Origin: a bacterium
Lineage (GTDB): Bacteria; Chloroflexota; Dormibacteria; Aeolococcales; Bog-877
Reading direction: 5' to 3'
DNA length: 64,000 bases
NCBI GenBank assembly: GCA_021827985.1
Contig: JAKATL010000005.1
Coordinates: forward strand, 1-64,000
The notes beneath the pieces are model-generated. The model ran no database searches, was not told the origin of the DNA, and was given only the letters and a program-made list of their open reading frames with translations. The translations under genes and the position numbers were made by a program. Below, piece after piece: positions 7,284 through 15,421 of the stretch (position 1 is the stretch's first letter; every line of letters starts with the position of its first letter).

Positions 7284-9251
7284 TCAGTCGGGCAGACTTC
7301 CGGTGAGTGAGGCGGAGCTGAGGATCTCGCGCACGTCCTGCCGTCGGGGGCAGAGGTTCACCAGCTGCCGATACACCACGACGGCGTCCTCGTCGGCGCC
7401 ACGCACCCGCAGCAAGCGGGCCACGAACTCCAGCCAGATCGGTGCCAGCTGAGGATCCTTGCGCTCCAGCGCCATCCCCGCCAGCTGCCAGCAGGCCTGC
7501 TCGAAGGGAGGCGCTGCCAGCACCGCGGTGGTGAGGTTGAGGACGGCCAGATCGTCCTGCTTGGCCGCCCGGCACGCCTCGCCGGCACGGCAGGCCAGCT
7601 CCGCGGAAGCCTCTCCGGGGAATGCCTCGGTGACCCGAAGGGCGAGGGCGGTGGCGCGTTCGTGCTGTGCCGCCTCGAGAAGGTCGTTCAGCTGCGCGCC
7701 GGCCAAGGTCAGGTCGGCCGGCGGCACCGCCTCGGCGGAAGCTCGCACCGCCTGCTTGGCCGGACCGCGGTCGGAGACGGCGCGGCGCTGCTCGTGCACC
7801 TGCTGCACGATCTGCTCGATCAGCGGCTTGAGCTCGTGACGGCGAGCCTCAACCTTGCGGTCCCGGGCCTGGGCCCGACGGGGCGACAGGCGAACTGTCC
7901 AGACGCCCGAGCCTAGGGTCGGCCGCTGGCCGGCCGGAGGCGACTGGGGCTCCACCGGCGTGGAAGCCACCTCTAACGGGGGTCCGGGGGCCGGAACCTC
8001 GACCGCCGGCTCCGGCTCCCGCTCGGACGGGTCGAAGCCCCAGAGGTCGGCCTCGGGCACGTGCTGCACTCCCGGGATCGGCGCCGCGGCGGCAGCCACT
8101 GCGATCGGCTCCACCTGGCCCGTTCCTGCCGCGGGAGCGGTGGATGGAGTCGCGGGCGAAGAGGGGATCGGAGGGCCCGTGGTTGGCGCCGGGCCGGGCG
8201 AGGCTGGGGCCACCGCAACCGGCAGGGCCGTCGGCGGGCGCGATTCGGTCGGCGGCGTGGCCACCGAGCCGTTCCCGACCTCCGGTGCCCGAGAAAGCGT
8301 GGCGGCAGGCGGTGGCCCCACTTCGGGAGGCGACGGGGGCCGAGGGCTGCTGCTGGCAGGAGGTGGCGGCGCCGCGGTCGTGCCCTGGGGCAGGCTTGAG
8401 GAGAGGGACGCAGTGGTGGAGGGAGCCCCACCAGGCGGACGTTGGGCTGTCGGGACCGGTGCGGGCGGCACAGCGACGGGACGCGGCGCCACCGGCGGCT
8501 GGCCGGCCTGAACCGGCTGGCCGGCCTGAACCGGCTGGCCGGCCTGGACCGGCTGGCCGGCCTGGACCGGCTGGCGGGGAGCCGCTGGTGGGGCGGGAGG
8601 TGCGCCCGCTTCCGGCCCGGGCCAGGATTCGGGCCCAGCCGGACTGGGAGTTGATGTCATGGGCCGGAGGGCGGGCTGGGCAGCTGAGGGTGGCGGCGCC
8701 GTCGCCGGACGCGGAGGGAGGGGAACCACCTGGGGGGCTGCCTTGACGGGGGCGGGCACAGTCGGACCACTGGTTGCGGGGGTCAGAGGTACGGGAGGTG
8801 GGACCGGTGATGGGGCGGGCACCACGGCTGGCCGGGAAGTCGCGGTGATCTGGGGCGGTGACGGAGATAATGGTGGCCGGGGGCGCGGGGACTCGGCGAC
8901 GGGGTTGGGAGCCACCGCGAGAAGCATGCCCATGGCGCGGAGCTCCTCCTGGGTGGCGAGCACCAGCAGCAGCTCGTACATCGCCCGACCCATTCTGCGG
9001 AGCAGCTGGGCAGCCTCCGCTGAGTAGCCCGCCTCCTCAACGTGGGAGGCGATGTCCTTGGCGGCCGCCTCTAGCCGTTCCTCGGTGATGTCCTGCCCGT
9101 CGAGGGAGGCAACTGCCTGCTGGATGAGGCCGGGGAGCTCCGGTACCTGCGGCACCAGCTCGGCTGCCAGGCGTCCCCAGGACTGGGCCATGTCGGTCAG
9201 CCCTTGGGTGAGCGGATTCGCCGCGGCGTGTGCTCGCAGTTCCTGAGCCAT
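7284..9251 (-). CDS. proline-rich protein with helical N-domain and TPR-like C-domain
   Basis: A 655-residue protein of unknown function with three parts. Residues 1 to about 115 are alpha-helical. Residues about 115-440 are extremely rich in Pro, Ala, Ser and Val, likely disordered, and include an 18-nt tandem repeat encoding QPVQAG units. Residues about 460-655 are helical and TPR-like, starting with a basic coiled segment (ARDRKVEARRHELKPLIEQ). No signal peptide or membrane segment is evident, so it is probably a cytoplasmic scaffold-like protein. The downstream GDPD gene is 18 nt away, and the formyltransferase-like gene starts divergently 98 bp upstream. I do not recognise a named family. 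Confidence 0.7.
   Translation of the reverse strand: MAQELRAHAAANPLTQGLTDMAQSWGRLAAELVPQVPELPGLIQQAVASLDGQDITEERLEAAAKDIASHVEEAGYSAEAAQLLRRMGRAMYELLLVLATQEELRAMGMLLAVAPNPVAESPRPRPPLSPSPPQITATSRPAVVPAPSPVPPPVPLTPATSGPTVPAPVKAAPQVVPLPPRPATAPPPSAAQPALRPMTSTPSPAGPESWPGPEAGAPPAPPAAPRQPVQAGQPVQAGQPVQAGQPVQAGQPPVAPRPVAVPPAPVPTAQRPPGGAPSTTASLSSSLPQGTTAAPPPPASSSPRPPSPPEVGPPPAATLSRAPEVGNGSVATPPTESRPPTALPVAVAPASPGPAPTTGPPIPSSPATPSTAPAAGTGQVEPIAVAAAAAPIPGVQHVPEADLWGFDPSEREPEPAVEVPAPGPPLEVASTPVEPQSPPAGQRPTLGSGVWTVRLSPRRAQARDRKVEARRHELKPLIEQIVQQVHEQRRAVSDRGPAKQAVRASAEAVPPADLTLAGAQLNDLLEAAQHERATALALRVTEAFPGEASAELACRAGEACRAAKQDDLAVLNLTTAVLAAPPFEQACWQLAGMALERKDPQLAPIWLEFVARLLRVRGADEDAVVVYRQLVNLCPRRQDVREILSSASLTGSLPD
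8503..8574 (-). repeat. four 18-nt tandem repeats inside the proline-rich gene
   Basis: Four adjacent copies of an 18-nt unit (CCGGCCTGAACCGGCTGG and a one-base variant with GGAC) encode the hexapeptide QPVQAG. Units 1-2 and 3-4 form identical pairs, which suggests recent duplication in phase with the reading frame. Copy number could vary between strains without breaking the frame. Confidence 0.9.
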
Positions 9252-9349
9252 CTGGGCCGCAGTGTGACAGCTCCGTACCGCAATCGAGTTTCGGGAGCTA
9301 AACGGTTCGGTGACGGGAGGGAGAGTGCCCCGGCTCGCCCACCGCTAAC

Positions 9350-10378
9350 ATGGCGGAGTTGCCCACCTCTCCATCAACCCCGCGCGCCCTCACCCCCTGG
9401 CTGGCCAGGGTGGAGGAGTGGCTTCTGGCCAAATCGGAGTTCCGGATGGTCCCCGACCTGGTGATCCCCCTCTCATTCCGGGGAGTAAGGGCAATCCCCG
9501 CCGAGGGGCGGAGGGTGGCGTTCGTCGGCTTCCCCTCCGACTACAGCCTCCTCATCCTGCTCGGCCTTCTCCGCTCCGAGGTGCAACTGGTCGGACTGGC
9601 CACCAGCCTCGGGGCCAACCCCGCCATCGCCGGGGAGAACGCCCTGAGCCAGGTCGCAGGTCACCTGGAGGTGCCCCTGGTGCGACTGGCCCGAGTCAAT
9701 GAGTACGACTCCCTCGCCCTGCTCCGCAGGCTGGGCGCCGACCTCTTCATCGTCGCCAGCTTCGATCAGATCCTCCACCGCCGGGCGCTCGAGATCCCTT
9801 CCATGGGGTGGGTGAACGTACACCCCTCGCTCCTACCCAGCTACCGCGGGCCGGAGCCGGTGTATTGGGCGCTGGCCAACGGCGAGCCCGAGTCGGGGGT
9901 GAGCTTCCAGAGGGTGGCGGCCGGAATCGACGCCGGCCCCCTCCTCTTCCAGGCCCAGGAGACGGTCCTCCCCCGCGATACCGCCGGCACCCTGACCCGG
10001 CGCCTCACCGAGCTGGCGTGGCGGCACGTCCCCCAGGTGGTGGATGAGGCGCTCCGCGGAGCGCCGGGCAAGCCGATGGACCTCTCCAAGGGCTCCTATT
10101 TCACCTCGGTCGGCCACCGGCGGATCGACGGCCTGGACTCGGTGATCACCGCCGACCGCATGGTGCGGGCTGGTGACCCCAACATGCTGGCCGCAGCCTT
10201 CCACGAGGGCCGCGTCGCCTACGTGCGCCGGGCCATACCGGTGGCGGCGGATGACGTCCGCCCCGGCCCGCGCCTGCACTACCCGGACGGCGACCTCCTG
10301 CTGCTCGAGCTCGCAGAGAGCTGCGGCTGCCACCATGCCGAGCCGGTGGGCAGCTGCCCCCACGACGAGACCACCTGA
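9350..10378 (+). CDS. Fmt/formyltransferase-like protein with unusual ends
   Basis: A 342-residue protein containing a formyltransferase-fold core like methionyl-tRNA or UDP-sugar formyltransferases. The catalytic loop reads VNVHPSLLPSYRGPEPVYW (Asn, His and the SLLP motif retained) and is followed by GIDAGPLL with the expected Asp. The protein differs from Fmt in having about 50 extra N-terminal residues before the first beta strand (VAFVGFPSDYS), an altered C-terminal domain, and a Cys/His-rich end (CGCHH, then C and H near the terminus) that could bind a metal. The ATG at 9350 has no strong ribosome-binding site. It is divergent from the proline-rich gene and precedes fdhD. The acceptor substrate is unknown; it is unlikely to be the housekeeping Fmt. 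Confidence 0.65.
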   Translation: MAELPTSPSTPRALTPWLARVEEWLLAKSEFRMVPDLVIPLSFRGVRAIPAEGRRVAFVGFPSDYSLLILLGLLRSEVQLVGLATSLGANPAIAGENALSQVAGHLEVPLVRLARVNEYDSLALLRRLGADLFIVASFDQILHRRALEIPSMGWVNVHPSLLPSYRGPEPVYWALANGEPESGVSFQRVAAGIDAGPLLFQAQETVLPRDTAGTLTRRLTELAWRHVPQVVDEALRGAPGKPMDLSKGSYFTSVGHRRIDGLDSVITADRMVRAGDPNMLAAAFHEGRVAYVRRAIPVAADDVRPGPRLHYPDGDLLLLELAESCGCHHAEPVGSCPHDETT

Positions 10379-10413
10379 GGGACCGCGCCGACGCGGCGAT
10401 GTAGGATCGCCGC

Positions 10414-11301
10414 GTGCAATCCCCCAACCATGTGGCCCGAGCGGGTGAGGTCGCGGTGGAGGTGAGGAGGCTTTCGGCGGGCGCTCCCCTGGCGACCACC
10501 GACCATGTGGTCCGCGAGGATCCGCTGCAGGTCCTGGTCGACTCGAGGCCACTGGGCATCCTGATGCGGACCCCAGGGGCCGACCTGGAGCTGGCGCTGG
10601 GCCTGCTCCACTCCGAGCAGATCGTTCGTTCCCGAGCGGAGGTGGCGAAGGTCCGGATGGCACCGAGCGGTCAGGAGATGCTGGGTAGCCTGGGGTTGGA
10701 GGTCGAGCTAGACCCCGAGGTGGAGAACCTTGTCGATGTCTACCTGCTGCACCCGTGGAGCCCAGCTTCCTCGGGCTGGCAGCGGGCGCTTACCTCCAGC
10801 AGCGCCTGCGGCATCTGCGGTGCCACCACCATCGACGCCATCCGCCGGACCCACGAACAAGTGGGGGGAAGCGGGACCTTCGAGCCGGAACGGCTGCGGA
10901 AGCTGCCCGACCTGCTCCAGTTATCCCAGCGGCTCTTCCGCTCCACCGGGGGACTGCATGCCGCAGGGCTGCTGCTCCCCGGGTCGGATGAACTGGAGGT
11001 GGCCGAGGATGTGGGCCGTCACAACGCGGTCGACAAGCTGGTCGGCCGGATGTTCCTGGCGGACCGTCTCCCGCTAACCGACGCCTGCCTGGTGGTCAGC
11101 GGCCGGGCCGGCTTTGAGATCGTCCAGAAGGCTGCCGCGGCCGGGATCGCTGTAGTGGCATCGATCTCGGCGCCCTCGTCACTGGCCGTCGAGGTGGCCG
11201 AGTCCACCGGCATCACCCTGGTGGGATTCCTTCGGCCCGGGGGCGGCAACGTCTACACCCACGCCGAGAAGCTGACCTCCCAGCCAGGGGTGCTGAGGTG
11301 A
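10414..11301 (+). CDS. fdhD: FdhD sulfurtransferase for molybdoenzymes
   Basis: A 295-residue protein with FdhD landmarks: SSACGICG (CxxC near residues 132-135), TGGLHAAGL, EDVGRHNAVDK and the late SGRAGFEIVQKA. FdhD passes sulfur from a cysteine desulfurase to the molybdenum cofactor and is needed for formate dehydrogenase activity. The GTG start at 10414 follows the formyltransferase-like gene by about 35 nt, and the end overlaps mobA by 4 nt (GTGA), so it belongs to a Mo-cofactor operon. No formate dehydrogenase structural gene is in the window, so its client lies elsewhere. Confidence 0.95.
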   Translation: MQSPNHVARAGEVAVEVRRLSAGAPLATTDHVVREDPLQVLVDSRPLGILMRTPGADLELALGLLHSEQIVRSRAEVAKVRMAPSGQEMLGSLGLEVELDPEVENLVDVYLLHPWSPASSGWQRALTSSSACGICGATTIDAIRRTHEQVGGSGTFEPERLRKLPDLLQLSQRLFRSTGGLHAAGLLLPGSDELEVAEDVGRHNAVDKLVGRMFLADRLPLTDACLVVSGRAGFEIVQKAAAAGIAVVASISAPSSLAVEVAESTGITLVGFLRPGGGNVYTHAEKLTSQPGVLR

Positions 11302-11924
11302 GCCAACCCGAGTTCTCGCTACTCATACTGGCCGGCGGCCAGAGCTCCCGGATGGGGAGGGACAAGGCGGCGATCCCCTTCCCCGGTCCCCAGGACCCGC
11401 CCATCATCCACCAGATCCACCGCCGGCTCGGCGGAGGGGCGCGTGAGTGCCTGGTGGCCGCGCCCGAGACCTACGGACTGCCCGCCCGGAGGGTGGCCGA
11501 CCACCCGGCCTTCGCGGGCCCTTTGGCCGGGCTGCTGGGGGGCTTGGCCGCGTGTCGGACGGAACTGGTCCTAGTGGTTGCCGCCGACCTCCCCTGCCCC
11601 GAGCCCCAGCTGGCCGCCCACCTCCTGGAGCTGGCCGCCGCCGACCCGGCAGCTGACGTGGTGGTCCCGGTCGCCAGTCGGGGGCCGGAGGCGATGTTCG
11701 CCGTCTACCGCACCCGTGCGCTGGCGCAGCTGGAGGGCGCCGGCCGGCGCGGATCGGCCCGAGGGCCGTCGATGCGCGAGGCGCTCGCCTTGGTACGAGT
11801 CCATGAGGTACCGGAGCCGGAGTGGCGCCGGCTGGACCCGGTGGGGGCCTCCTTCACCGATTGCGACACCCCAAGAGAGCTGGCGGTCGCCGTGGGCCTG
11901 GCCGCCGGGAGACGGGAGGAGTGA
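11298..11924 (+). CDS. mobA: MobA-like molybdenum cofactor guanylyltransferase
   Basis: A 208-residue nucleotidyltransferase with the N-terminal GTP-binding signature LAGGQSSRMGRDKA, the ADLPCP metal-binding region near residue 95, and a C-terminal FTDCDTPREL (the FxNxNTPxD region of MobA). It would convert Mo-molybdopterin to the guanine dinucleotide form used by formate dehydrogenase/DMSO reductase-type enzymes. The GTG start overlaps the fdhD stop by 4 nt. The following DUF6457 gene begins one base after its stop. Confidence 0.9.
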   Translation: MSQPEFSLLILAGGQSSRMGRDKAAIPFPGPQDPPIIHQIHRRLGGGARECLVAAPETYGLPARRVADHPAFAGPLAGLLGGLAACRTELVLVVAADLPCPEPQLAAHLLELAAADPAADVVVPVASRGPEAMFAVYRTRALAQLEGAGRRGSARGPSMREALALVRVHEVPEPEWRRLDPVGASFTDCDTPRELAVAVGLAAGRREE

Positions 11925-11925
11925 G

Positions 11926-12189
11926 ATGAACAGCTGGTTTGACCGCTACCTGAAGTCCCTGGGAGCTGGGGACTCGGTCCTCCACTCCGATGAGGCCCAA
12001 TTGGTGCTGAAGTTGGCCGGCGAGACCGCGCACACATCGGGCGCGCGCCCGTACGCCCCCCTCGCGGCCTACCTCGCGGGGCGGGCCGCGGCCGGCCTCT
12101 CCCGCGAGGGACGGCTCCGGATGCTGGAGCTGGCCGTCAGCAGCGCCGCGGCGGCCGGTCCGGCCGGCGAGGACCTCGAGCTCGACTGA
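11926..12189 (+). CDS. DUF6457-like small protein
   Basis: An 87-residue protein beginning MNSWFDRYLKSLG, then a helical stretch (LVLKLAGETAHTSGARPYAPLAAYLAG) and an acidic C-terminus. The pattern of a short helical protein with an A-H-x(5)-RPxAPL core directly downstream of mobA matches DUF6457 proteins common in actinobacterial molybdenum cofactor loci. Its biochemical role is unknown. A GGGAGGAG ribosome-binding site precedes the ATG, and only one base separates it from the mobA stop. It converges on moeA, whose stop is 10 nt away. Confidence 0.8.
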   Translation: MNSWFDRYLKSLGAGDSVLHSDEAQLVLKLAGETAHTSGARPYAPLAAYLAGRAAAGLSREGRLRMLELAVSSAAAAGPAGEDLELD

Positions 12190-12199
12190 GGAGGGCGGC

Positions 12200-13441
12200 T
12201 CAGGGAAGGGGGATCGCCGCCACTATGGATCCCCGGGCAACCGACGCTCCCTTGGCGGGAAGGCACAGGAGGCAGTCGGCGCGGGCCAGGGAGAGGGTGA
12301 CGCCACTGCTCTGATTCCCGGCAACCCTGGCTCCGGGCAGCCGCCCCGGCCGGACCCGCAGGGTGGCCCGGTGAAAGGTCTCCAGCCCCTCCGGCTTCTC
12401 TACGTCCTCGAGGAGCTCGACGGCCACCGTCCGGGGGTCGGGGTCGGCGGCCCCCTGCATGGCGGCCAGGAGAGGCATCCCGAACAGGATGAAGGTGACG
12501 GAGGCCGAGACGGGGTTTCCCGGCAGCCCCAGGAAGGCGGCCTGTCCGAAGTGGCCGAAGGCCAGGGGGCGTCCCGGGCGCATGGCCACGCGCCAGAACT
12601 GCAGCTGGCCGAGGGCCTGCACCGTGGCCCGGACGTGGTCGTGGTCGCCCATGCTGACCCCACCCACGGTGACCAGCAGGTCGGTGGCCTCGGCCGCCGA
12701 CTCCAGCTCCCGGCGGACCAGGAGCGGGTCGTCCCCCACCCTGGAGCGCCGCGCCACCAGGCCGCCGGCGCCCACGATCAGCGCCTCCAGTGCCGGCCCG
12801 GCAGTGTCGAAGATCTCCCCGGGGCCAAGGGTCGAACCCGCCGGGCGGATCTCGTCACCCGTGGTCACCACTGCCACCCGAGGCTGCCTGCCCACCTCGG
12901 CCTCTCCCTGCCCGCTCGCCGCCAGCGGGGCCAGGTCGACCGCCCGGAGCCGACGGCCCTTGGGAAGGACCTCCTTCCCCAGGCTGAGGTCCTCTCCGGC
13001 GCGGCGCACCGCGTTACCGCGCCGGGGCCGTTCGTGGATCAAGACCGTTTCGGACCCCCGGTCGGTCCACTCATAGGGGACGACGGAGTCGGCCCCTAAG
13101 GGGAGGGGTGCCCCGGTCATCACCTTGGCGCAGGTACCCGGAGCCAATTCCAGCGAGTCCGGAGGGCTGCCTGCCTGCATCTCGCCGCGCACCGGAAGCG
13201 CCAGCGGCACCCGGATGACATCCCCGGCCCGAACAGCGTAGCCGTCCATGGCGCTGGCAGCGAACGGTGGCAGGGTGACCCGAGCGCTGACCGGACTGGT
13301 GAGATAGCGCCCCACAAGGGACGCCCCCACGGGAACCTGCTCGGAGCCCAGGTGAGGGACGGCGGAGACCATCTCGCGACGCGCCTCGGCGACCGAAAGC
13401 GGCCCCCTAACCGCCTCCTCGGGCTGAGCTGCCACGGTCAC
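12200..13441 (-). CDS. moeA: MoeA molybdopterin molybdenumtransferase
   Basis: A 413-residue MoeA protein: PPFAASAMDGYAVRAGD near the N-terminus, GEDLSLGKEVLPKGRRL, TGDEI in the MogA-like domain, GGVSMGDHDHV and GLPGNPVSA, then the C-terminal domain IV. MoeA inserts molybdate into adenylated molybdopterin, the step before MobA action. The start is a GTG at 13441 (or 13435), 12 nt after AGGAGG; codons further upstream are the tail of the previous gene's leader. It follows the HPPD gene by 22 nt on the same strand and converges with the fdhD-mobA-DUF6457 operon. Confidence 0.93.
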   Translation of the reverse strand: MTVAAQPEEAVRGPLSVAEARREMVSAVPHLGSEQVPVGASLVGRYLTSPVSARVTLPPFAASAMDGYAVRAGDVIRVPLALPVRGEMQAGSPPDSLELAPGTCAKVMTGAPLPLGADSVVPYEWTDRGSETVLIHERPRRGNAVRRAGEDLSLGKEVLPKGRRLRAVDLAPLAASGQGEAEVGRQPRVAVVTTGDEIRPAGSTLGPGEIFDTAGPALEALIVGAGGLVARRSRVGDDPLLVRRELESAAEATDLLVTVGGVSMGDHDHVRATVQALGQLQFWRVAMRPGRPLAFGHFGQAAFLGLPGNPVSASVTFILFGMPLLAAMQGAADPDPRTVAVELLEDVEKPEGLETFHRATLRVRPGRLPGARVAGNQSSGVTLSLARADCLLCLPAKGASVARGSIVAAIPLP

Positions 13442-13463
13442 CTGCTCCCGACACCTCCTGAAG

Positions 13464-14588
13464 TCAGAGGTTGCCCCGGGCGGCCTGCTCCTGCTCGATG
13501 GCCTCAAACAGGGCTTGGAAGTTCCCCTTGCCGAAGCCACGGCAGCCCTTGCGCTGGATCACCTCGAAAAACAGGGTGGGCCGGTCCTCCACCGGGCGGG
13601 TGAAGATCTGCAGGAGATAGCCGTGCTCATCCCGGTCCACCAGGATGTTGAGTTCGCGCAGCTTCTCCAGGTCCTCGTCTATGTCCCCAATGCGGTCCGG
13701 CAGCGACTCGTAGTAGGCCCGGGGGGCGGCGAGGAACTCAGCACCCTGGCGGCGCAACCAGCCGACGGTCTCCACGATATCCCCAGTGTGCAAAGCGATG
13801 TGCTGGACTCCCGGCCCGTGGTAGTAGTCGAGGTACTCCTCGATCTGGGAGCGCTTCAGCCCCTTGGCCGGCTCGTTGATGGGGAAGGTGACGCTCCCGC
13901 CGCGGCCCCCGCGGACGACCTTGCTGCGCAGGGCCGAATACTGGGTGGCGATATCCTTCTCGTCGAACTCCTGGAAGACGTCGAAGCCGAAGACCCGGTT
14001 GTACCAGGAAACCCACTCGTCCATGCGGGTCAGTTCCACATTGCAGACGCAGTGGTCCACCACGTGGAGTCCGGAACCGGCCCCGGCCTTGAACTCCCTC
14101 CGGTAGCCGGGGAGGAACACCCCCTGGTACTCCTCCCGCTCCACGAATGTGTGCACGGTGTCGCCAAAGGTCCGAACCGTGGCCAGCCGGACCGCTCCCT
14201 CGGAGTCCTCCACGACGTGGGGCTCGGCCACTGGACGGGCCCCGCGGGCGACCGCGTCCTGGAAGGCGGCTCCCGCATCCTCCACCTGAAAGGCCAGGGT
14301 CCGCACCCCGTCCCCGTGGCGTCGCACGTGGTCGGCGATCTCGCCATCCGGCCCCAGCGGGGCGGTCATGACAAGCACCACCTCCCCCTGGCGGAGGACG
14401 TACGAGGCCCGATCCCGCACCCCGGTCTCGGGGCCGGAGTAGCCCACCACGTCGAAACCGAAGGCCGATCGGTAGAAGTGGGCGGCCTGCCGCGCATTGC
14501 CCACGAAGAACTCGATGTGGTCGACACCCTCCAGGAGCGTCTCGCGATACTCGGGAGCCCGGGGCGGGCCTTCCACCTGTGCGCTCAC
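13464..14588 (-). CDS. hppD: 4-hydroxyphenylpyruvate dioxygenase
   Basis: A 374-residue non-haem iron dioxygenase with two vicinal-oxygen-chelate halves. The iron ligands are visible in the C-terminal half: VVDHCVCN (H179), GVQHIALHTGD (H263) and TLFFEVIQR (E342). The C-terminal helix FGKGNFQALFEAIEQEQ matches HPPD. It converts 4-hydroxyphenylpyruvate to homogentisate in tyrosine catabolism. The start is the GTG at 14588, 8 nt after GGAGG, giving the family's normal length. No homogentisate dioxygenase is nearby, so the rest of the pathway is elsewhere or homogentisate feeds another product. moeA follows on the same strand, but a functional link is not obvious. Confidence 0.95.
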   Translation of the reverse strand: MSAQVEGPPRAPEYRETLLEGVDHIEFFVGNARQAAHFYRSAFGFDVVGYSGPETGVRDRASYVLRQGEVVLVMTAPLGPDGEIADHVRRHGDGVRTLAFQVEDAGAAFQDAVARGARPVAEPHVVEDSEGAVRLATVRTFGDTVHTFVEREEYQGVFLPGYRREFKAGAGSGLHVVDHCVCNVELTRMDEWVSWYNRVFGFDVFQEFDEKDIATQYSALRSKVVRGGRGGSVTFPINEPAKGLKRSQIEEYLDYYHGPGVQHIALHTGDIVETVGWLRRQGAEFLAAPRAYYESLPDRIGDIDEDLEKLRELNILVDRDEHGYLLQIFTRPVEDRPTLFFEVIQRKGCRGFGKGNFQALFEAIEQEQAARGNL

Positions 14589-14736
14589 GACTTCTGCCTC
14601 CGCAACCACCGGCGGCCAGGACCGCAGCGTGGCGGAACCGCCGGGCGCCTGCCAAGGGTACCTCGGCCGCGGCCGCGCTGGTGGGCCGAGGCTGGGGATT
14701 CCAGAGAACGAATCCGCGGCCGCGTACGATCTGGGA

Positions 14737-15324
14737 GTGGCGCCAGCTGGGTCCGGATCGGCTGCACCGGAACCGCGCTGGTCGTGCTGCCTTCCCACCA
14801 CCGGTGAGACCACTCTCTCGCTCAGCGTGCTGCGAACGGCCGGACCATGGATCGGGGCCCGGGCCCGCGCCTCGCTCGGCGGTCCCCCCCGGGTCACGGC
14901 CGATCCGCTGAGGGAGAGGTACGCCATCGGGGGCGGAAGGGGAACGCCCCAGATTCACGGTGAGCCCCTCGTCTGGTTGGGCTGCCCCGCCTGGCTGGAG
15001 GTCTGCGCCCCGGCCGGCGAGCGGCGCGCCGAGGTGACCCTCCGGCTCCCTCCCTGGCAGGAGCTCAGCCAGGTGGTGGCGGAAGAGGACCTCTGGGAGG
15101 CCGCCGACCTGCTGGCCCTTGACCTGGGCTCTGATCTGGGAGTCGTCGACGATGGCGCGACCGTGGGATTTCCAGAGGTGGAAAATCGCCCGGGCCGGGC
15201 ACGGCGGCTCCTCCATGCCCATCTGGGGATCATCGTCCAGAGCACGGCCCTGGGCGACCTCGGGAGCAGCCGCACCCCCTACCGGGAGCTCCCTCGCAGC
15301 GGGTTGCTCCTGGTGCTCCGCTGA
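14737..15324 (+). CDS. hypothetical protein
   Basis: A predicted 195-residue protein of unknown family, read from the GTG at 14737. Support comes from strong third-position GC through the second half and a protein-like composition there (a Trp/Leu/Glu-rich region followed by LLALDLGSDLGVVDD). No signal peptide, membrane helix or known motif was recognised. The first 40 residues are low-quality coding sequence, so the true start could be further downstream. It is divergent from HPPD across 148 bp and ends about 100 bp before the ABC exporter operon. Confidence 0.5.
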   Translation: MAPAGSGSAAPEPRWSCCLPTTGETTLSLSVLRTAGPWIGARARASLGGPPRVTADPLRERYAIGGGRGTPQIHGEPLVWLGCPAWLEVCAPAGERRAEVTLRLPPWQELSQVVAEEDLWEAADLLALDLGSDLGVVDDGATVGFPEVENRPGRARRLLHAHLGIIVQSTALGDLGSSRTPYRELPRSGLLLVLR

Positions 15325-15361
15325 GTCAGGATTTCCGGGGCGCGAAGCCAGAACGCCCGGC

Positions 15362-15381
15362 TAGAGTTCGGGTCATGACCC
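15362..15381 (+). promoter_or_regulatory. -10-like box and GGGTCATGACCC palindrome before the ABC exporter
   Basis: A TAGAGT element (15362-15367) resembling a -10 box is followed by the perfect 12-bp palindrome GGGTCATGACCC (15370-15381), about where transcription would start. A repressor bound here would block the promoter of the exporter operon. A near-identical palindrome occurs before the ureohydrolase gene. Promoter and operator calls are by eye. Confidence 0.35.
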
Positions 15382-15421
15382 ACCCGGAGTCGGTGGCGGC
15401 GACCGACGGAATGGCCCGCCC

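Noticed and set aside
8503..8574. Short GC-rich direct repeats considered as CRISPR or a protein-binding iteron
   Set aside because: The 18-nt units are contiguous, without unique spacers, and lie in frame inside a proline-rich coding region.
13738..15222. Long leftward frame spanning HPPD and its upstream region
   Set aside because: It overlaps HPPD in another frame, is Gly/Arg/Pro-rich and has no recognisable domain; HPPD and the rightward orphan gene explain the region.
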